Assembly (NCBI GenBank): GCA_049514215.1
Contig: JBEKVI010000003.1
Coordinates: 1 to 64,000, forward strand
Origin: BOG-994 sp049514215
GTDB taxonomy: Bacteria; Pseudomonadota; Gammaproteobacteria; Burkholderiales; Burkholderiaceae_D
Direction: 5' to 3'
DNA: 64,000 nt
The position numbers and the translations under genes were made by a program. Every line of letters starts with the position of its first letter. Position 1 is the first letter of the stretch. Shown here piece after piece: positions 52,258 to 60,614 of this stretch. Below the pieces are notes generated by a model. It did not search any database. It was not told the origin of the DNA and saw only the letters and a program-made list of their open reading frames with translations.

Positions 52258-52712
52258 TCGAAGCTGCCCGCGGCTTCACTGCCTGCGACACTAAGAACGA
52301 CCGCGGCGCGACCGGTCAGTAGCACGCCCTCCGTGGCCTCCAGCGAGAAGTCGTAGATCACGCGCTGGCCGTCGCCAAATACCCGATTGGACTTGATCGT
52401 CAATTCGCCGGCCACGGTATCGAGGCGTTCGACATGGCACACGCAGTCCCGCAGGCTCGCGAGCAACCCCGCTCGCGGCCGCGCATCGGCACTCTGGGTG
52501 AGGCCTCCATGCAGGGCCATGGCCTGTGCAGCGTATTCGACCCCGCAGATGATCGGGAGCCTGTCGTGACTGCGCAGGGGATTTTGAGGATCGCCGTGAC
52601 TCGTGGCGACGCAGACAATGCTGTTCTCATCCCAGAATTCGACCCGATCCAGAAGGATCATGGTTCCCGCGTGCGGGATTCGGGAAGCCAGGTCGGCCCG
52701 CTCGATCAGCAC
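52254..52712 (-). CDS. 3-hydroxyacyl-ACP dehydratase, hotdog fold
   Basis: This 152-residue protein is a small hotdog dehydratase of the ApeI/ApeP-like kind. The segments RIPHAGTMILLDRVEFWDENSIVC and ICGVEYAAQAMALHGGL (central helix with Glu) are the family landmarks. The start is GTG at 52712, overlapping the chain-length factor stop by seven bases; the long frame to 53096 is a shadow of that gene. It should dehydrate the beta-hydroxyacyl-ACP in polyene growth. The stop overlaps the FabG-like start. Confidence 0.9.
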   Translation of the reverse strand: MLIERADLASRIPHAGTMILLDRVEFWDENSIVCVATSHGDPQNPLRSHDRLPIICGVEYAAQAMALHGGLTQSADARPRAGLLASLRDCVCHVERLDTVAGELTIKSNRVFGDGQRVIYDFSLEATEGVLLTGRAAVVLSVAGSEAAGSFE

Positions 52713-53500
52713 TGGCCTACCGTGACCAAGATGCGGTTCCCCGCGACATATTCGAGGCTGAGCGGACCTCTTGGGACGCCCGCGAGCGCGGAGAGTAGCG
52801 GCAGGCCACGGGCCGCCGGGTTGTCGCAGCGAATCACTTCGAGTGCCGCGTGGCTCATCGTCGGGTCTCGAGCATTCTCCGTGCTGAGCACAACATCGAG
52901 CGCCGCGATGGATCTGCGATTGGGCGAGGCGTTTAAGACCAGGGCCATGCCGAATGCAAACGGGATCGGCCGGACCTGATTCAAAGGCTCTGGATAGGGT
53001 ACATCGTAGACGACGAGGATCACCGGCCTTTGTTCGAGAAACGTGAAAACTGTAGCCTCGAGAAGGCCCGCCGGGAAGCTCGCGTCGAAGCAGCACAGAC
53101 TCGTGGAGGGCTCCCGCGACTGAGTCGCGATACTCCAGTACCCGGCCGGTGCGTTGTGCACCGAGTTATGAAAGCGTGTGGGCGATACCTCACGCTCGGG
53201 GGTGCTTAGGACCTCGACGATTTCGTGGATCGTGGTGCCATCCCCGCACGACGAGCTGAATATGCCGGGCAATTCCTCCCTGATGCGATCGGCGTGTTCA
53301 AGCGCCTCCATGCCTACGGCAAGGGCAAGGTTCACGCTCGTAACGGTGCGCCTTCGTTCGGCTGCCGGTAGAAGCGGGCAAAGCGGTATACAGGCCGGCG
53401 TCGGGCTGTACGAGGAAGGATCGAGAAGGCAAGAGCGCGCCGCTGCCCAGCCATCGAGCCCCGGTCCGCGCACCCCGACGCCCTCGACGTAGATGCGCAT
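52706..53500 (-). CDS. beta-ketoacyl synthase chain-length factor (ketosynthase-like)
   Basis: This 264-residue protein is a short ketosynthase-like subunit (Ketoacyl-synt_2 type). It has family segments VEGVGVRGPGLDGW, the ERRRTVTSVNLALAV block and SSSCGDGTTIHEIVEVL, HNSVHNAPAGYW, then CFDASFPAGLLEA. It lacks the full Cys-His-His catalytic set of the adjacent ketosynthase, so it likely pairs with it to set chain length, as in the E. coli ApeO:ApeC pair. ATG at 53500 overlaps the ketosynthase stop (TAATG). Confidence 0.9.
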   Translation of the reverse strand: MRIYVEGVGVRGPGLDGWAAARSCLLDPSSYSPTPACIPLCPLLPAAERRRTVTSVNLALAVGMEALEHADRIREELPGIFSSSCGDGTTIHEIVEVLSTPEREVSPTRFHNSVHNAPAGYWSIATQSREPSTSLCCFDASFPAGLLEATVFTFLEQRPVILVVYDVPYPEPLNQVRPIPFAFGMALVLNASPNRRSIAALDVVLSTENARDPTMSHAALEVIRCDNPAARGLPLLSALAGVPRGPLSLEYVAGNRILVTVGQC

Positions 53501-54693
53501 TACGGCTTACGCCCCAAAATAAGACTGCAGTTGCTGCCTCCGAATCCGAATGAGTTGGTCATGACCGTGCTCACGGCCTGATCCGCGTTTTCGGTGAGAT
53601 AGCGGCTCTTCAGGGCCGGATCGACACGCCGCGTATGCAGGCTTCCTGGCAGGAAGCCCTCCCGGACGGCCAGGGCGGAGATGATCGCCTCGGTAATCCC
53701 GGCCGCACCGAGGGTGTGACCGGTCCAGCCCTTGGTCGAACTGCAGGGCGTCTGCGTTCCGAAAAGGGCGCAAATAGCCTTGTCTTCGGCGGCATCATTG
53801 GTGCGTGTGGCGGTACCATGCAAGTTAATGTAGCCGATGGCCTCCGCCGGAAGATTGGCGCTTTGCAGGGCGCGCTGCATCGCCAAACGGGCGCCCAGAC
53901 CTTCGGGATGGGGCGTGGACATGTGATAGGCGTCGCTGCTCTCACCGATGCCCAGGACATGGATTTCCGATTCGGCGTTCCGTGAGTTTGACTTCTCGAG
54001 CAGCGCAAAGCCCGCTCCCTCGCCGATCGAAATGCCATCCCGATCCACATCGAAAGGCCTGCACGGGCTCTCCGAGACGAGTCCAAGCGCGTGAAACCCA
54101 TAGAGGGTCGTCAGGCATAGCGAATCGGCTCCCCCGACGATGGCGGCATCGCAAAGTCCCGCTTCGATCATGCGCGCGGCGTTGCCAAACACCTTCGCCG
54201 TCGTCGAGCACGCCGAGGAGACGACGACCGCCGGTCCCTCCAGGCTCAGCAGGCGCTGGACGAACTGCGCAACCGAAAAGGTGTTCTGGGTGGTCGCATA
54301 CTGGAACTCGGCAGGCAGGGCACCTGTCTTCGGGTTCCGGCGGCGGTAGGCGAGCTCGGTCTCCAAAATCCCTGATGTACTGGTGCCGAGAAACACTCCG
54401 ATACGGCGGGCGCCATAGCGCTCGCGCGCCTTGGCTACGGCTTCACGAAAACCGTCCTGATCGAGGGCGCGCTGCGCCAGGCGATTGTTGCGACAGTCGA
54501 AAATATGAAGATCTCCAGCGAGCCGCACCGCATCGAGTTCTTCGACCTCGCCGACATAGGTCTTCAAATCAACGGTCTCGAAGTGGCACGGGGCGAGCCC
54601 CGACCGGCGCTCCTGTAGCGCGCTTCGCGTTGCCGAAAGGCCGGCTCCGAGGCTATTTGCGATGCAAAGCTGGCTAAGGATCAGAGGCTGCAA
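53500..54693 (-). CDS. beta-ketoacyl-ACP synthase (FabB/F-like, polyene synthesis)
   Basis: This 397-residue ketosynthase carries the complete catalytic set: Cys162 in SSACSTTAK, His292 in NLHGTATRTND and His326 in KGWTGHTLGAAG. The C-terminus NSFGFGGSNCSLILG is typical. The start is TTG at 54693 (no ATG or GTG available). It heads a four-gene coupled unit with the chain-length factor, the dehydratase and the reductase, the core iterative machinery of aryl polyenes. It should extend an acyl-ACP by two carbons per cycle. The starter cannot be told. Confidence 0.93.
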   Translation of the reverse strand: MQPLILSQLCIANSLGAGLSATRSALQERRSGLAPCHFETVDLKTYVGEVEELDAVRLAGDLHIFDCRNNRLAQRALDQDGFREAVAKARERYGARRIGVFLGTSTSGILETELAYRRRNPKTGALPAEFQYATTQNTFSVAQFVQRLLSLEGPAVVVSSACSTTAKVFGNAARMIEAGLCDAAIVGGADSLCLTTLYGFHALGLVSESPCRPFDVDRDGISIGEGAGFALLEKSNSRNAESEIHVLGIGESSDAYHMSTPHPEGLGARLAMQRALQSANLPAEAIGYINLHGTATRTNDAAEDKAICALFGTQTPCSSTKGWTGHTLGAAGITEAIISALAVREGFLPGSLHTRRVDPALKSRYLTENADQAVSTVMTNSFGFGGSNCSLILGRKP

Positions 54694-55016
54694 TTTGGTC
54701 GGTCAGGCAATGATGTTGCGCCTAGGGTGGCCGGGCTCGTGCTTCTCTGATGGCTTGCCCCAAAAGAAACGGGGGCAAAGCGGATCGGGGAGATTCGCAT
54801 CGCTATTTTAGCAAAGGAAGCTTCTTGGTCCGGGCAGTGTGCGCGCGCTCCCTAAGCTTGGCAACAACGTGGCAAACCGCGTGCCCGACCGGTGGCCGGC
54901 TCAGGGCGTGTGATGCAATGGCTTCGCGAAAGCGCACAAGGACCGGCTCGGCTGGCTGATTTCTCCTCCCAGAAGCCCCCCAACGAGGAGGAATTGCAGG
55001 GGAGCCCCACCGGCGG
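54694..55016. other. intergenic region upstream of the ketosynthase operon
   Basis: These 323 bases hold the likely ketosynthase operon promoter and a hairpin at 54755-54778 (TTGCCCC and GGGGCAA, ten-base loop). I see no gene. Confidence 0.5.
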
Positions 55017-55514
55017 TTATGCGCCCTTGGTGATGACGTCGGTGCTCATCCCATAGAGCTGCATGTCCCCGTCCCTGAGCGCGCGGGCCTTCATGAAATG
55101 GTTTTGGGCAAGGCGCCTGTAGTAGGAACGCTCGATCGTCCGAGCGAGACTCAGGTGGGAGCGGACATGCGGAAGATTGGCGTCGTAATCCTGCGGGAAA
55201 TGCTGCATGACCGAGGGATAAAGAGCGCGGCCGAACTTGCAGACGATCTGGCCCGAGGCTAGACAGACGAACCGTTCGAATTCGAGGGTTTTAAGGAAGC
55301 GCTGCGCCTCGAGATAGGTCACTTCCTTCATCGTGGCGTGCCAGGTCTCCTGATCGTCGTTCAGGTCGGTTACCGTATAGGCCTGGGTGCCGTGGATGCG
55401 GGTGGCGGCGAGTTCCCCCGTGAGCTTGAGTCCATTGCGCCCCATGGGCCGAATGACGTTTCCGCTATCGACGAAAAATGGTCCGAGAAAGTCGTATTGG
55501 AGTTTTATTTTCAT
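55017..55514 (-). CDS. hypothetical protein, 165 aa
   Basis: I do not recognise this. The ATG at 55514 opens MKIKLQYDFLGPFFVDSGNVIRPMGRNGLKLTGELAATRIHGTQAYTVTDLNDDQETWHATM, a mixed alpha/beta sequence with aromatic and charged patches. The rest is helical with Arg-rich segments (HLSLARTIERSYYRRLAQNHFMKARALRDG). There is no signal or membrane segment. It lies on the same strand as, and upstream of, the ketosynthase operon. A cluster-specific role is possible but only by position. Confidence 0.6.
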   Translation of the reverse strand: MKIKLQYDFLGPFFVDSGNVIRPMGRNGLKLTGELAATRIHGTQAYTVTDLNDDQETWHATMKEVTYLEAQRFLKTLEFERFVCLASGQIVCKFGRALYPSVMQHFPQDYDANLPHVRSHLSLARTIERSYYRRLAQNHFMKARALRDGDMQLYGMSTDVITKGA

Positions 55515-55899
55515 GGAGCGCTGGGCCTTCGGGACGAGTGGGACTGCTCCTATGTCCGTCGGCCCGCGCCGACTGGCTAGCGCGATCAAGGCCCCAATTG
55601 GGCGTGAGAACGACGAAATGTCAAGGGATGCGGGTCCTGCGGTCTGTCGAGCCCTCCTGTTGTGTCGTTATCCGGATGCAAAGCCGATGTCACGCCGACT
55701 AGGACGCGCCGAACCAGGTAATAACAGGAGTGGCACGGCCTCGGGAAGACGAAATCACCTCCCTCTTTCCTCAGCAGGCTTATCGGCAGCAGTCCCCAAT
55801 CCTTGAGCCGAATCAGGAAAAATGCATGCCGGGATGGCGGTGAGGCGCAGCCCCGGGGCGGTTGGAGCCACGGTCGGCAGCGCGCCAGTACCCAATTCC
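55515..55899. other. intergenic region, no gene seen
   Basis: This 385-base stretch separates the hypothetical gene and the cupin gene. No coding signal, repeat or RNA is apparent. Confidence 0.45.
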
Positions 55900-56310
55900 C
55901 TAGGGAACCAGGGGCGCCTGGGGTGCCCCCCCACCATCGCCGGTGGGAACGATGCCGGCGTTTTCAACCATTAGGATGACGGCGCGCTCTGGCGCGCGTG
56001 TGCGATGGCGCACGCCGCGCGGCACCACAAAGCCAAAGCTTTCGCCCAGTTCAACGCTGGTGTCTTCGAGATCGATGATGAAGCGCCCCGAGAGCACGAA
56101 AAAGAACTCGTCATCGTTTTCATGGCTATGCCAATGGTATTCGCCTTGCATGACCCCCAGCCGGACGACGGAGTCGTTCACTTTGCACAGCGTCTGGTTG
56201 TACCACGCATGTTGGCAGGCATTGACGAGCGCCGGCACGTCGACGACGCTTAGCGCCGGAAATTTGAGATCGAGGAAGGTTGCGTAAGGGAAGGTCTGGG
56301 GTTCGCTCAT
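55900..56310 (-). CDS. cupin domain protein
   Basis: This 136-residue protein has a single cupin barrel with MQGEYHWHSHENDDEFFFVLSGRFIIDLED (metal His and Glu) and VVPRGVRHRTRAPERAVILMVENAG (third His). The ATG has a very good GAGGAG site. The family includes small sugar-binding or dioxygenase cupins. It stands alone within the insert between the two polyene blocks. Confidence 0.9.
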   Translation of the reverse strand: MSEPQTFPYATFLDLKFPALSVVDVPALVNACQHAWYNQTLCKVNDSVVRLGVMQGEYHWHSHENDDEFFFVLSGRFIIDLEDTSVELGESFGFVVPRGVRHRTRAPERAVILMVENAGIVPTGDGGGAPQAPLVP

Positions 56311-57075
56311 AGAGATCTCCTCGTAGATGTAACAGATCGATCGCGAGAGCCTCGTTGTGCTTGTGAACGACTTGAGCGCTCGGGATAGCCAAGCATGGGA
56401 GTATCAGCCGCTTGGGCCCTTTTTGTCGAAGAAGCTTGCGACCACCGGTTCCTCCGAGAGGGTCAGGCTCGACACGCCCGCCCCCGTTTCGAACGCCCTT
56501 CCTCCGCCCCGAGGGCGATCCTGAACCAGTTCCCTATCACAACTCCGAACCAAATCTCCTGTAGGGGGCTTTCGCCATCGACCGGGCGACGTGGATTCGG
56601 GCGGCGCGCAGGCGCGTAGCCGCACACGCGCGCAACCGCATGGTGCAAGCGATTCACAAAGACTCCTATTAGAAGGTAGGTCACTTGCTTGCAGAGCACA
56701 GTTGAACCGGTGCAACCTACGGGACGGCAAACTCTTGGGGTCTGGCACGCGATCGGGACCCTACCCAACCGGGGGCGCAGCGCTGCTGGAATTGAGCCGG
56801 GAATGGAGGAGTTCCACCCGGCTATCAATCGAATTCGGCAGATGCCGGGAACCCTCCTGAGACCCGCCGCACGAACAGTTGCGGCATGCTCCACGGCCTA
56901 ATTCGTGTCGCCTTAAGGCCGCGACTGTCTTTCGACAAAGGGGGTGAAGCGGGCCGAGAAGACCATTGTTGTGTATGGCGAAATTCGCATGAAAACCGAA
57001 CCTGGTGGCGCAAGCACCGAAAGAGGGACAATCGATTCGGGCTGCTCACTCCAAATTGGACGTGGGGGAGATTGA
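56311..57075. other. about 765 bp without a supported gene
   Basis: Open frames on both strands here are Arg/Pro-rich shadows without ribosome sites. I find no IS, tRNA or repeat. The end holds the promoter region of the dihydrofolate-reductase-like gene. Confidence 0.45.
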
Positions 57076-57600
57076 ATGAAAGCGTCAGTGTTTGTTGGAA
57101 CGAGCCTTGATGGCTTCATCGCCCGGCAAAACGGAGCCTTCGACTTCCTGCCCCCTGGCGGTGGCGAACCCCATGGATACGATGAGTTCATGGCCAGCGT
57201 GGACGTCCTGGTCATCGGTAGAAACACGCTCAATCAGGTGCTGACCTTCGAGACGTGGCCTTACGCGTCCAAGCGGGTCGTCGCGCTCACGAATCGTCCC
57301 CTGGATCTCTGCCCAAATCCTCCGGCCCTATTTGAAATCATGCACGGGCGCCCCAGGGAAATCATGGCTCGCTTAAGCGAGACCGGAGCAACGCACGCGT
57401 ACGTGGACGGCGGCAAGACCGTGCAAGACTTTCTTCGCGAGGGCCTGATCGACCGCCTGGTCATCACACGTGTTCCTGTCCTCATCGGAGAGGGAATTCC
57501 ACTATTTGGTGCGCTGCCTCGCGATATTGTTCTGCGACACCTCGCAACGACCGCTTACGCAAGCGGGCTGGTCAAAAGCGAGTACGAGGTCAGGCACTGA
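57076..57600 (+). CDS. dihydrofolate reductase family protein (RibD C-terminal type)
   Basis: This 174-residue protein resembles the RibD C-terminal/dihydrofolate reductase-like family. Features are MKASVFVGTSLDGFIARQNGAFDFL, DVLVIGRNTLNQVLTFETWPY, THAYVDGGKTVQDFLREGLIDRLVITRVPVLIGEGIPLFG. It has the shape of an NADPH-dependent reductase, but the folate site of true DHFR is not conserved. GGGGGAG precedes the ATG. It is the only plus-strand gene in the insert. Confidence 0.9.
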   Translation: MKASVFVGTSLDGFIARQNGAFDFLPPGGGEPHGYDEFMASVDVLVIGRNTLNQVLTFETWPYASKRVVALTNRPLDLCPNPPALFEIMHGRPREIMARLSETGATHAYVDGGKTVQDFLREGLIDRLVITRVPVLIGEGIPLFGALPRDIVLRHLATTAYASGLVKSEYEVRH

Positions 57601-57616
57601 TCGCGTGCGTAAGGCC

Positions 57617-58222
57617 CTAGGGGTGCCAGTGGGAGAGGTAGTCAGCGAGATCAGCGATCTCCGAATCGCCCACTGTCTGCATGACTTCGGACATCGTGCC
57701 GTCGTATCCTGCACGGACGTTGGTCTTGTACTCCTTCAAGGTCTTGGCCAGGTAGTCTGCGCGTTGTCCGGCGAGCCGGGGAATATTTTCGTGACCCGAG
57801 AAGTCGGGGTTATGACATGAATTGCAATGGTTCTTCTGGACCAGTTGCTGGACGCGGTGTACCTGCTCCGCATCGGTTTGCGCGGCGCCTGGGAGCGGTG
57901 CAGGAAGCTTTGCGAGGGATTCGGAAAAGGCACGCAAATCATCGTCGCTGAGGTCCTTGGCCATCGGGTTCATGATCTCGGAATGACGCAGATTCTCGCG
58001 GAACATGAAGAGCTGGATCAGAACGTAGCCCGCGGGCTGGCCCCCCAGTGAAGGCGTGCTGGCCGTCGTGGACTGGCCCGTCGCCCCATGGCAGGCTAGA
58101 CACATCGGCATGCGCTCGTCGACGGCTTTCGTCTTGGAGAAGGCCGATCCCGCCACGGCGAGCGTCAGTGACAAGAGGAGGCACGCGTGAAGTAACGCGT
58201 GCAGGGGACGCTGCATCGTCAC
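57617..58222 (-). CDS. periplasmic dihaem cytochrome c
   Basis: This 201-residue exported protein has a signal peptide (residues about 1-29) and two c-type haem sites: CLACH in the first half and CNSCH in the second, each in its own domain with a later Met ligand candidate (MNPMAKDL and GTMSEVM). This is cytochrome c4-like. GTG at 58222 has a better-spaced GGAGG than the ATG at 58216. It follows the sorbosone-dehydrogenase-type gene by 24 bases on the same strand and could accept its electrons. Confidence 0.93.
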   Translation of the reverse strand: MTMQRPLHALLHACLLLSLTLAVAGSAFSKTKAVDERMPMCLACHGATGQSTTASTPSLGGQPAGYVLIQLFMFRENLRHSEIMNPMAKDLSDDDLRAFSESLAKLPAPLPGAAQTDAEQVHRVQQLVQKNHCNSCHNPDFSGHENIPRLAGQRADYLAKTLKEYKTNVRAGYDGTMSEVMQTVGDSEIADLADYLSHWHP

Positions 58223-58246
58223 CGGGCTGGTGCCTCCAGCGGCACC

Positions 58247-59509
58247 CTAAGCGCCGCTTGGCTTGCCGTAGCTAATCCGGTAGATGGCGCCATTCCAATC
58301 GTCCGATACGAGGAGCGATCCATCCTTAAGCGGTTGGACATCCACCGGGCGGCCCAGGTAATTGTTGTTCTGAATAAAACCGGTCAGAAACGGTGTGACC
58401 GATTTGACGGTGCCGTCGGATTTGAGTTGGACCACCACCACGTCGCCCCCCAGTTTCTTGGTGCGATTCCAGGATCCGTGCCTTGCCACAAAAATGGCGT
58501 TGCGGTATTCCTTCGGAAACATGGTCCCGGTGTAGAAGCGCATGCCCAAAGCCGCGGTATGGGCTCCCATCAATCCCACGGGCGGCGTGAAATCACTACA
58601 GGAATGCCCCCAACCGAATTCCGGATCGGAGATGTTGCCCTGGTAGCAATACGGTACGCCGAAGTCCTCTCCGACGCGGCTGAGGCGGTTCAGCTTGTCC
58701 TCTGGCACATCCTCGGACATCCAGTCGCGGCCGTTGTCGGTGAAATACAGCTGATGGGTCTGGGGATGCCAGTCAAATCCCACGCTATTGCGCACGCCCA
58801 GGGCCACAACCTCGGCGCCGGTGCCATCGAGATTAATGCGGCGGATCTGGCCATGAGCTGCGTCATGTAGGACGTTGTTGCCTGGCTGTCCCACCGGGAC
58901 GTAGAGCTTGTTGTCGGGGCCGATCGCAATGAATTTCCAGCCATGCGCCTCGTCCTTGGGCAAATCGTCGTAGATCACCTTTGGCTTGGGAGGGTCATCC
59001 AGCTTATCTTCGATGCCCTCGATCTTGGATACCTGCGAGAGTTCCGCGATGTAGAGCGTTCCATCGTGAAAGGCCAATCCATTGGGTCGATGCAAACCGG
59101 TCGCGATCGTCTTGACCACGCGATCGGTGGGTGTGATCGCATAGACCTTATCGACCAGACGCGAGCCGACGAAGACGGTTCCGCGATCTCCGACGCGCAA
59201 GGAACGTGCGTTGGTCAGTCCCGAGGCATACACCTCGATCTTAAAGCCTGGCGGAAGGTGCAGGTTGTTCAACGGAAGCTTGTCCCGAGGCGTGGCCAAC
59301 GGGGGCGGACTAATGGGGGAGAGCTTGGCTGCTTCGGCGCTGTCGGGTCGGCCGATGAGCGGCGAGCCTGGCGGCAAGGGCGCGGATGTCGTCGAGGGCA
59401 CGGCTGCCGAAGGCTGCGGGCTCTGCGGGACCGGTTCTTGAGCGCCGGAATCGAGTGCGAGAAGCACGCTAAGCGCGAGCGCGGCACGCCATGAGAGAGA
59501 GGAAAACAT
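58247..59509 (-). CDS. PQQ-dependent sugar dehydrogenase-like (L-sorbosone dehydrogenase family)
   Basis: This 420-residue exported protein has a signal peptide (about 1-23), a Pro/Ser/Ala-rich linker to about residue 75, and a six-bladed beta-propeller of the sorbosone dehydrogenase family. Segments visible are LPPGFKIEVYASGLTNARSLRVGDRGTVFVGS, RPNGLAFHDGTLYIAEL, GPDNKLYVPVGQPGN and NNYLGRPVDVQPLKDGSLLVSDDWNGAIYRI. Members use PQQ and release electrons to cytochrome c. No PQQ synthesis genes are in the window, so the cofactor would come from elsewhere. It precedes the cytochrome c gene. Confidence 0.9.
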   Translation of the reverse strand: MFSSLSWRAALALSVLLALDSGAQEPVPQSPQPSAAVPSTTSAPLPPGSPLIGRPDSAEAAKLSPISPPPLATPRDKLPLNNLHLPPGFKIEVYASGLTNARSLRVGDRGTVFVGSRLVDKVYAITPTDRVVKTIATGLHRPNGLAFHDGTLYIAELSQVSKIEGIEDKLDDPPKPKVIYDDLPKDEAHGWKFIAIGPDNKLYVPVGQPGNNVLHDAAHGQIRRINLDGTGAEVVALGVRNSVGFDWHPQTHQLYFTDNGRDWMSEDVPEDKLNRLSRVGEDFGVPYCYQGNISDPEFGWGHSCSDFTPPVGLMGAHTAALGMRFYTGTMFPKEYRNAIFVARHGSWNRTKKLGGDVVVVQLKSDGTVKSVTPFLTGFIQNNNYLGRPVDVQPLKDGSLLVSDDWNGAIYRISYGKPSGA

Positions 59510-59620
59510 CGCGGCATCCTCCTGCCAATGAACAATAGGTCGTGGGGCTTTAGCGGTCCTTCGCGGCGTCCCCGGGCCATCATCCTAACATCGCCTAGGC
59601 TGCCTCGCAGGGCCTCTAAA

Positions 59621-60514
59621 CTATGCCTGAACTTGGTGAGCCCGAGTTTCGATCGGTTGTCGTTTCGGATCGTTCGTGAAGGCGATGGGCAGCGATACCG
59701 GATGCAAGCCCTGCTCCCGAATCCCCTGCAGCAGCCGTGGAAGTACCATGAGCACTACGGGCTCGCCTGCCGCGGTGCGAGCGGGTGTGCCGTCATGAAG
59801 CAAAAGCACATCCCCAGCTGCGAGATTGCGCAAAAGACGCTTGAGCACCTTCTCTGGGTCGGTCTGAACGGCATCGTATCCGCGACGGGTCCACGAGATG
59901 TATCGCATCCCCAGGCGTTGCACGGCGTAATCGAGAAAAGGATTACGCAGTCCTGCCGGCGCGCGGAAAAACCGGGGCCGCGTTCCGGCCAGCGCTGTGA
60001 GCACATCCTGGGCGGCCTCGATCTCCCTTCGCAGGCGCCAGGGTCCAAAGAAGGCGAAGGTGTAAGGGTGCCGGTAGCTGTGGTTTTCTACCGAGTGCCC
60101 GCGCCGGGCGATTTCGCGAACAAGCTCAGGGTGTGCGTGCGCCCGCTCACCGATGCAAAAGAAGCTGGCCTTGACCCCATGCCGGTCCAGGCACTCGAGA
60201 ACTTGGGGAGTTACGGTCGCATCCGGTCCGTCGTCGAACGTCAGCGCAACGGCCCCTTCTTCGGCCTGCGTGTCGGGCAGTCTCGTGAGGTTTTCACCGA
60301 GGAGCTGGCTGCGCGGCCAAAGCCCCAAAAAGGTCAGAAACAAATGATCGAGGATGATCAAGACAACGATCGCGGGCCAGAGCGTTGGGACAAGAACAAG
60401 CAGGAGCAAGCCCGCAAGATGAAGAACGAGGCTCAACCAGATGACCGCTGGCGGACGCCACGCGTTAGTCACCTGCGGTCGAAAAGAGGGTTGGACTTCA
60501 GCAGAGCGTCTCAT
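59621..60514 (-). CDS. polysaccharide deacetylase (NodB homology domain)
   Basis: This 297-residue protein begins with two hydrophobic segments (LSLVLHLAGLLLLVLVPTLWPAIVVLIILDHLFLTFLGLW), then a complete NodB domain: ALTFDDGPDATVTP (catalytic Asp), HSVENHSYRHP (metal HxxxH), FRAPAGLRN and GDVLLLHDGTPA. It is membrane-anchored, with the catalytic domain presumably outside. The family deacetylates N-acetylglucosamine in polysaccharides or lipid-linked sugars. It sits about 100 bases beyond the MMPL gene on the same strand and may be part of that transcript. Confidence 0.9.
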   Translation of the reverse strand: MRRSAEVQPSFRPQVTNAWRPPAVIWLSLVLHLAGLLLLVLVPTLWPAIVVLIILDHLFLTFLGLWPRSQLLGENLTRLPDTQAEEGAVALTFDDGPDATVTPQVLECLDRHGVKASFFCIGERAHAHPELVREIARRGHSVENHSYRHPYTFAFFGPWRLRREIEAAQDVLTALAGTRPRFFRAPAGLRNPFLDYAVQRLGMRYISWTRRGYDAVQTDPEKVLKRLLRNLAAGDVLLLHDGTPARTAAGEPVVLMVLPRLLQGIREQGLHPVSLPIAFTNDPKRQPIETRAHQVQA

Positions 60515-60614
60515 ACGGCAAAGCCCCGAAGCCTCGCATGGTCTGGTGGACGAAGGGCTTTAGTATGCACCACGTGCGTACCGGTGCCAGCGCGTGCTCG
60601 CACGCATGGGCGCC

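Noticed and set aside
56463..56894. Minus-strand frame of 143 residues in the 56.3-57.1 kb gap
   Set aside because: Arg/Pro-rich composition and no ribosome site; reads like shadow or non-coding DNA.
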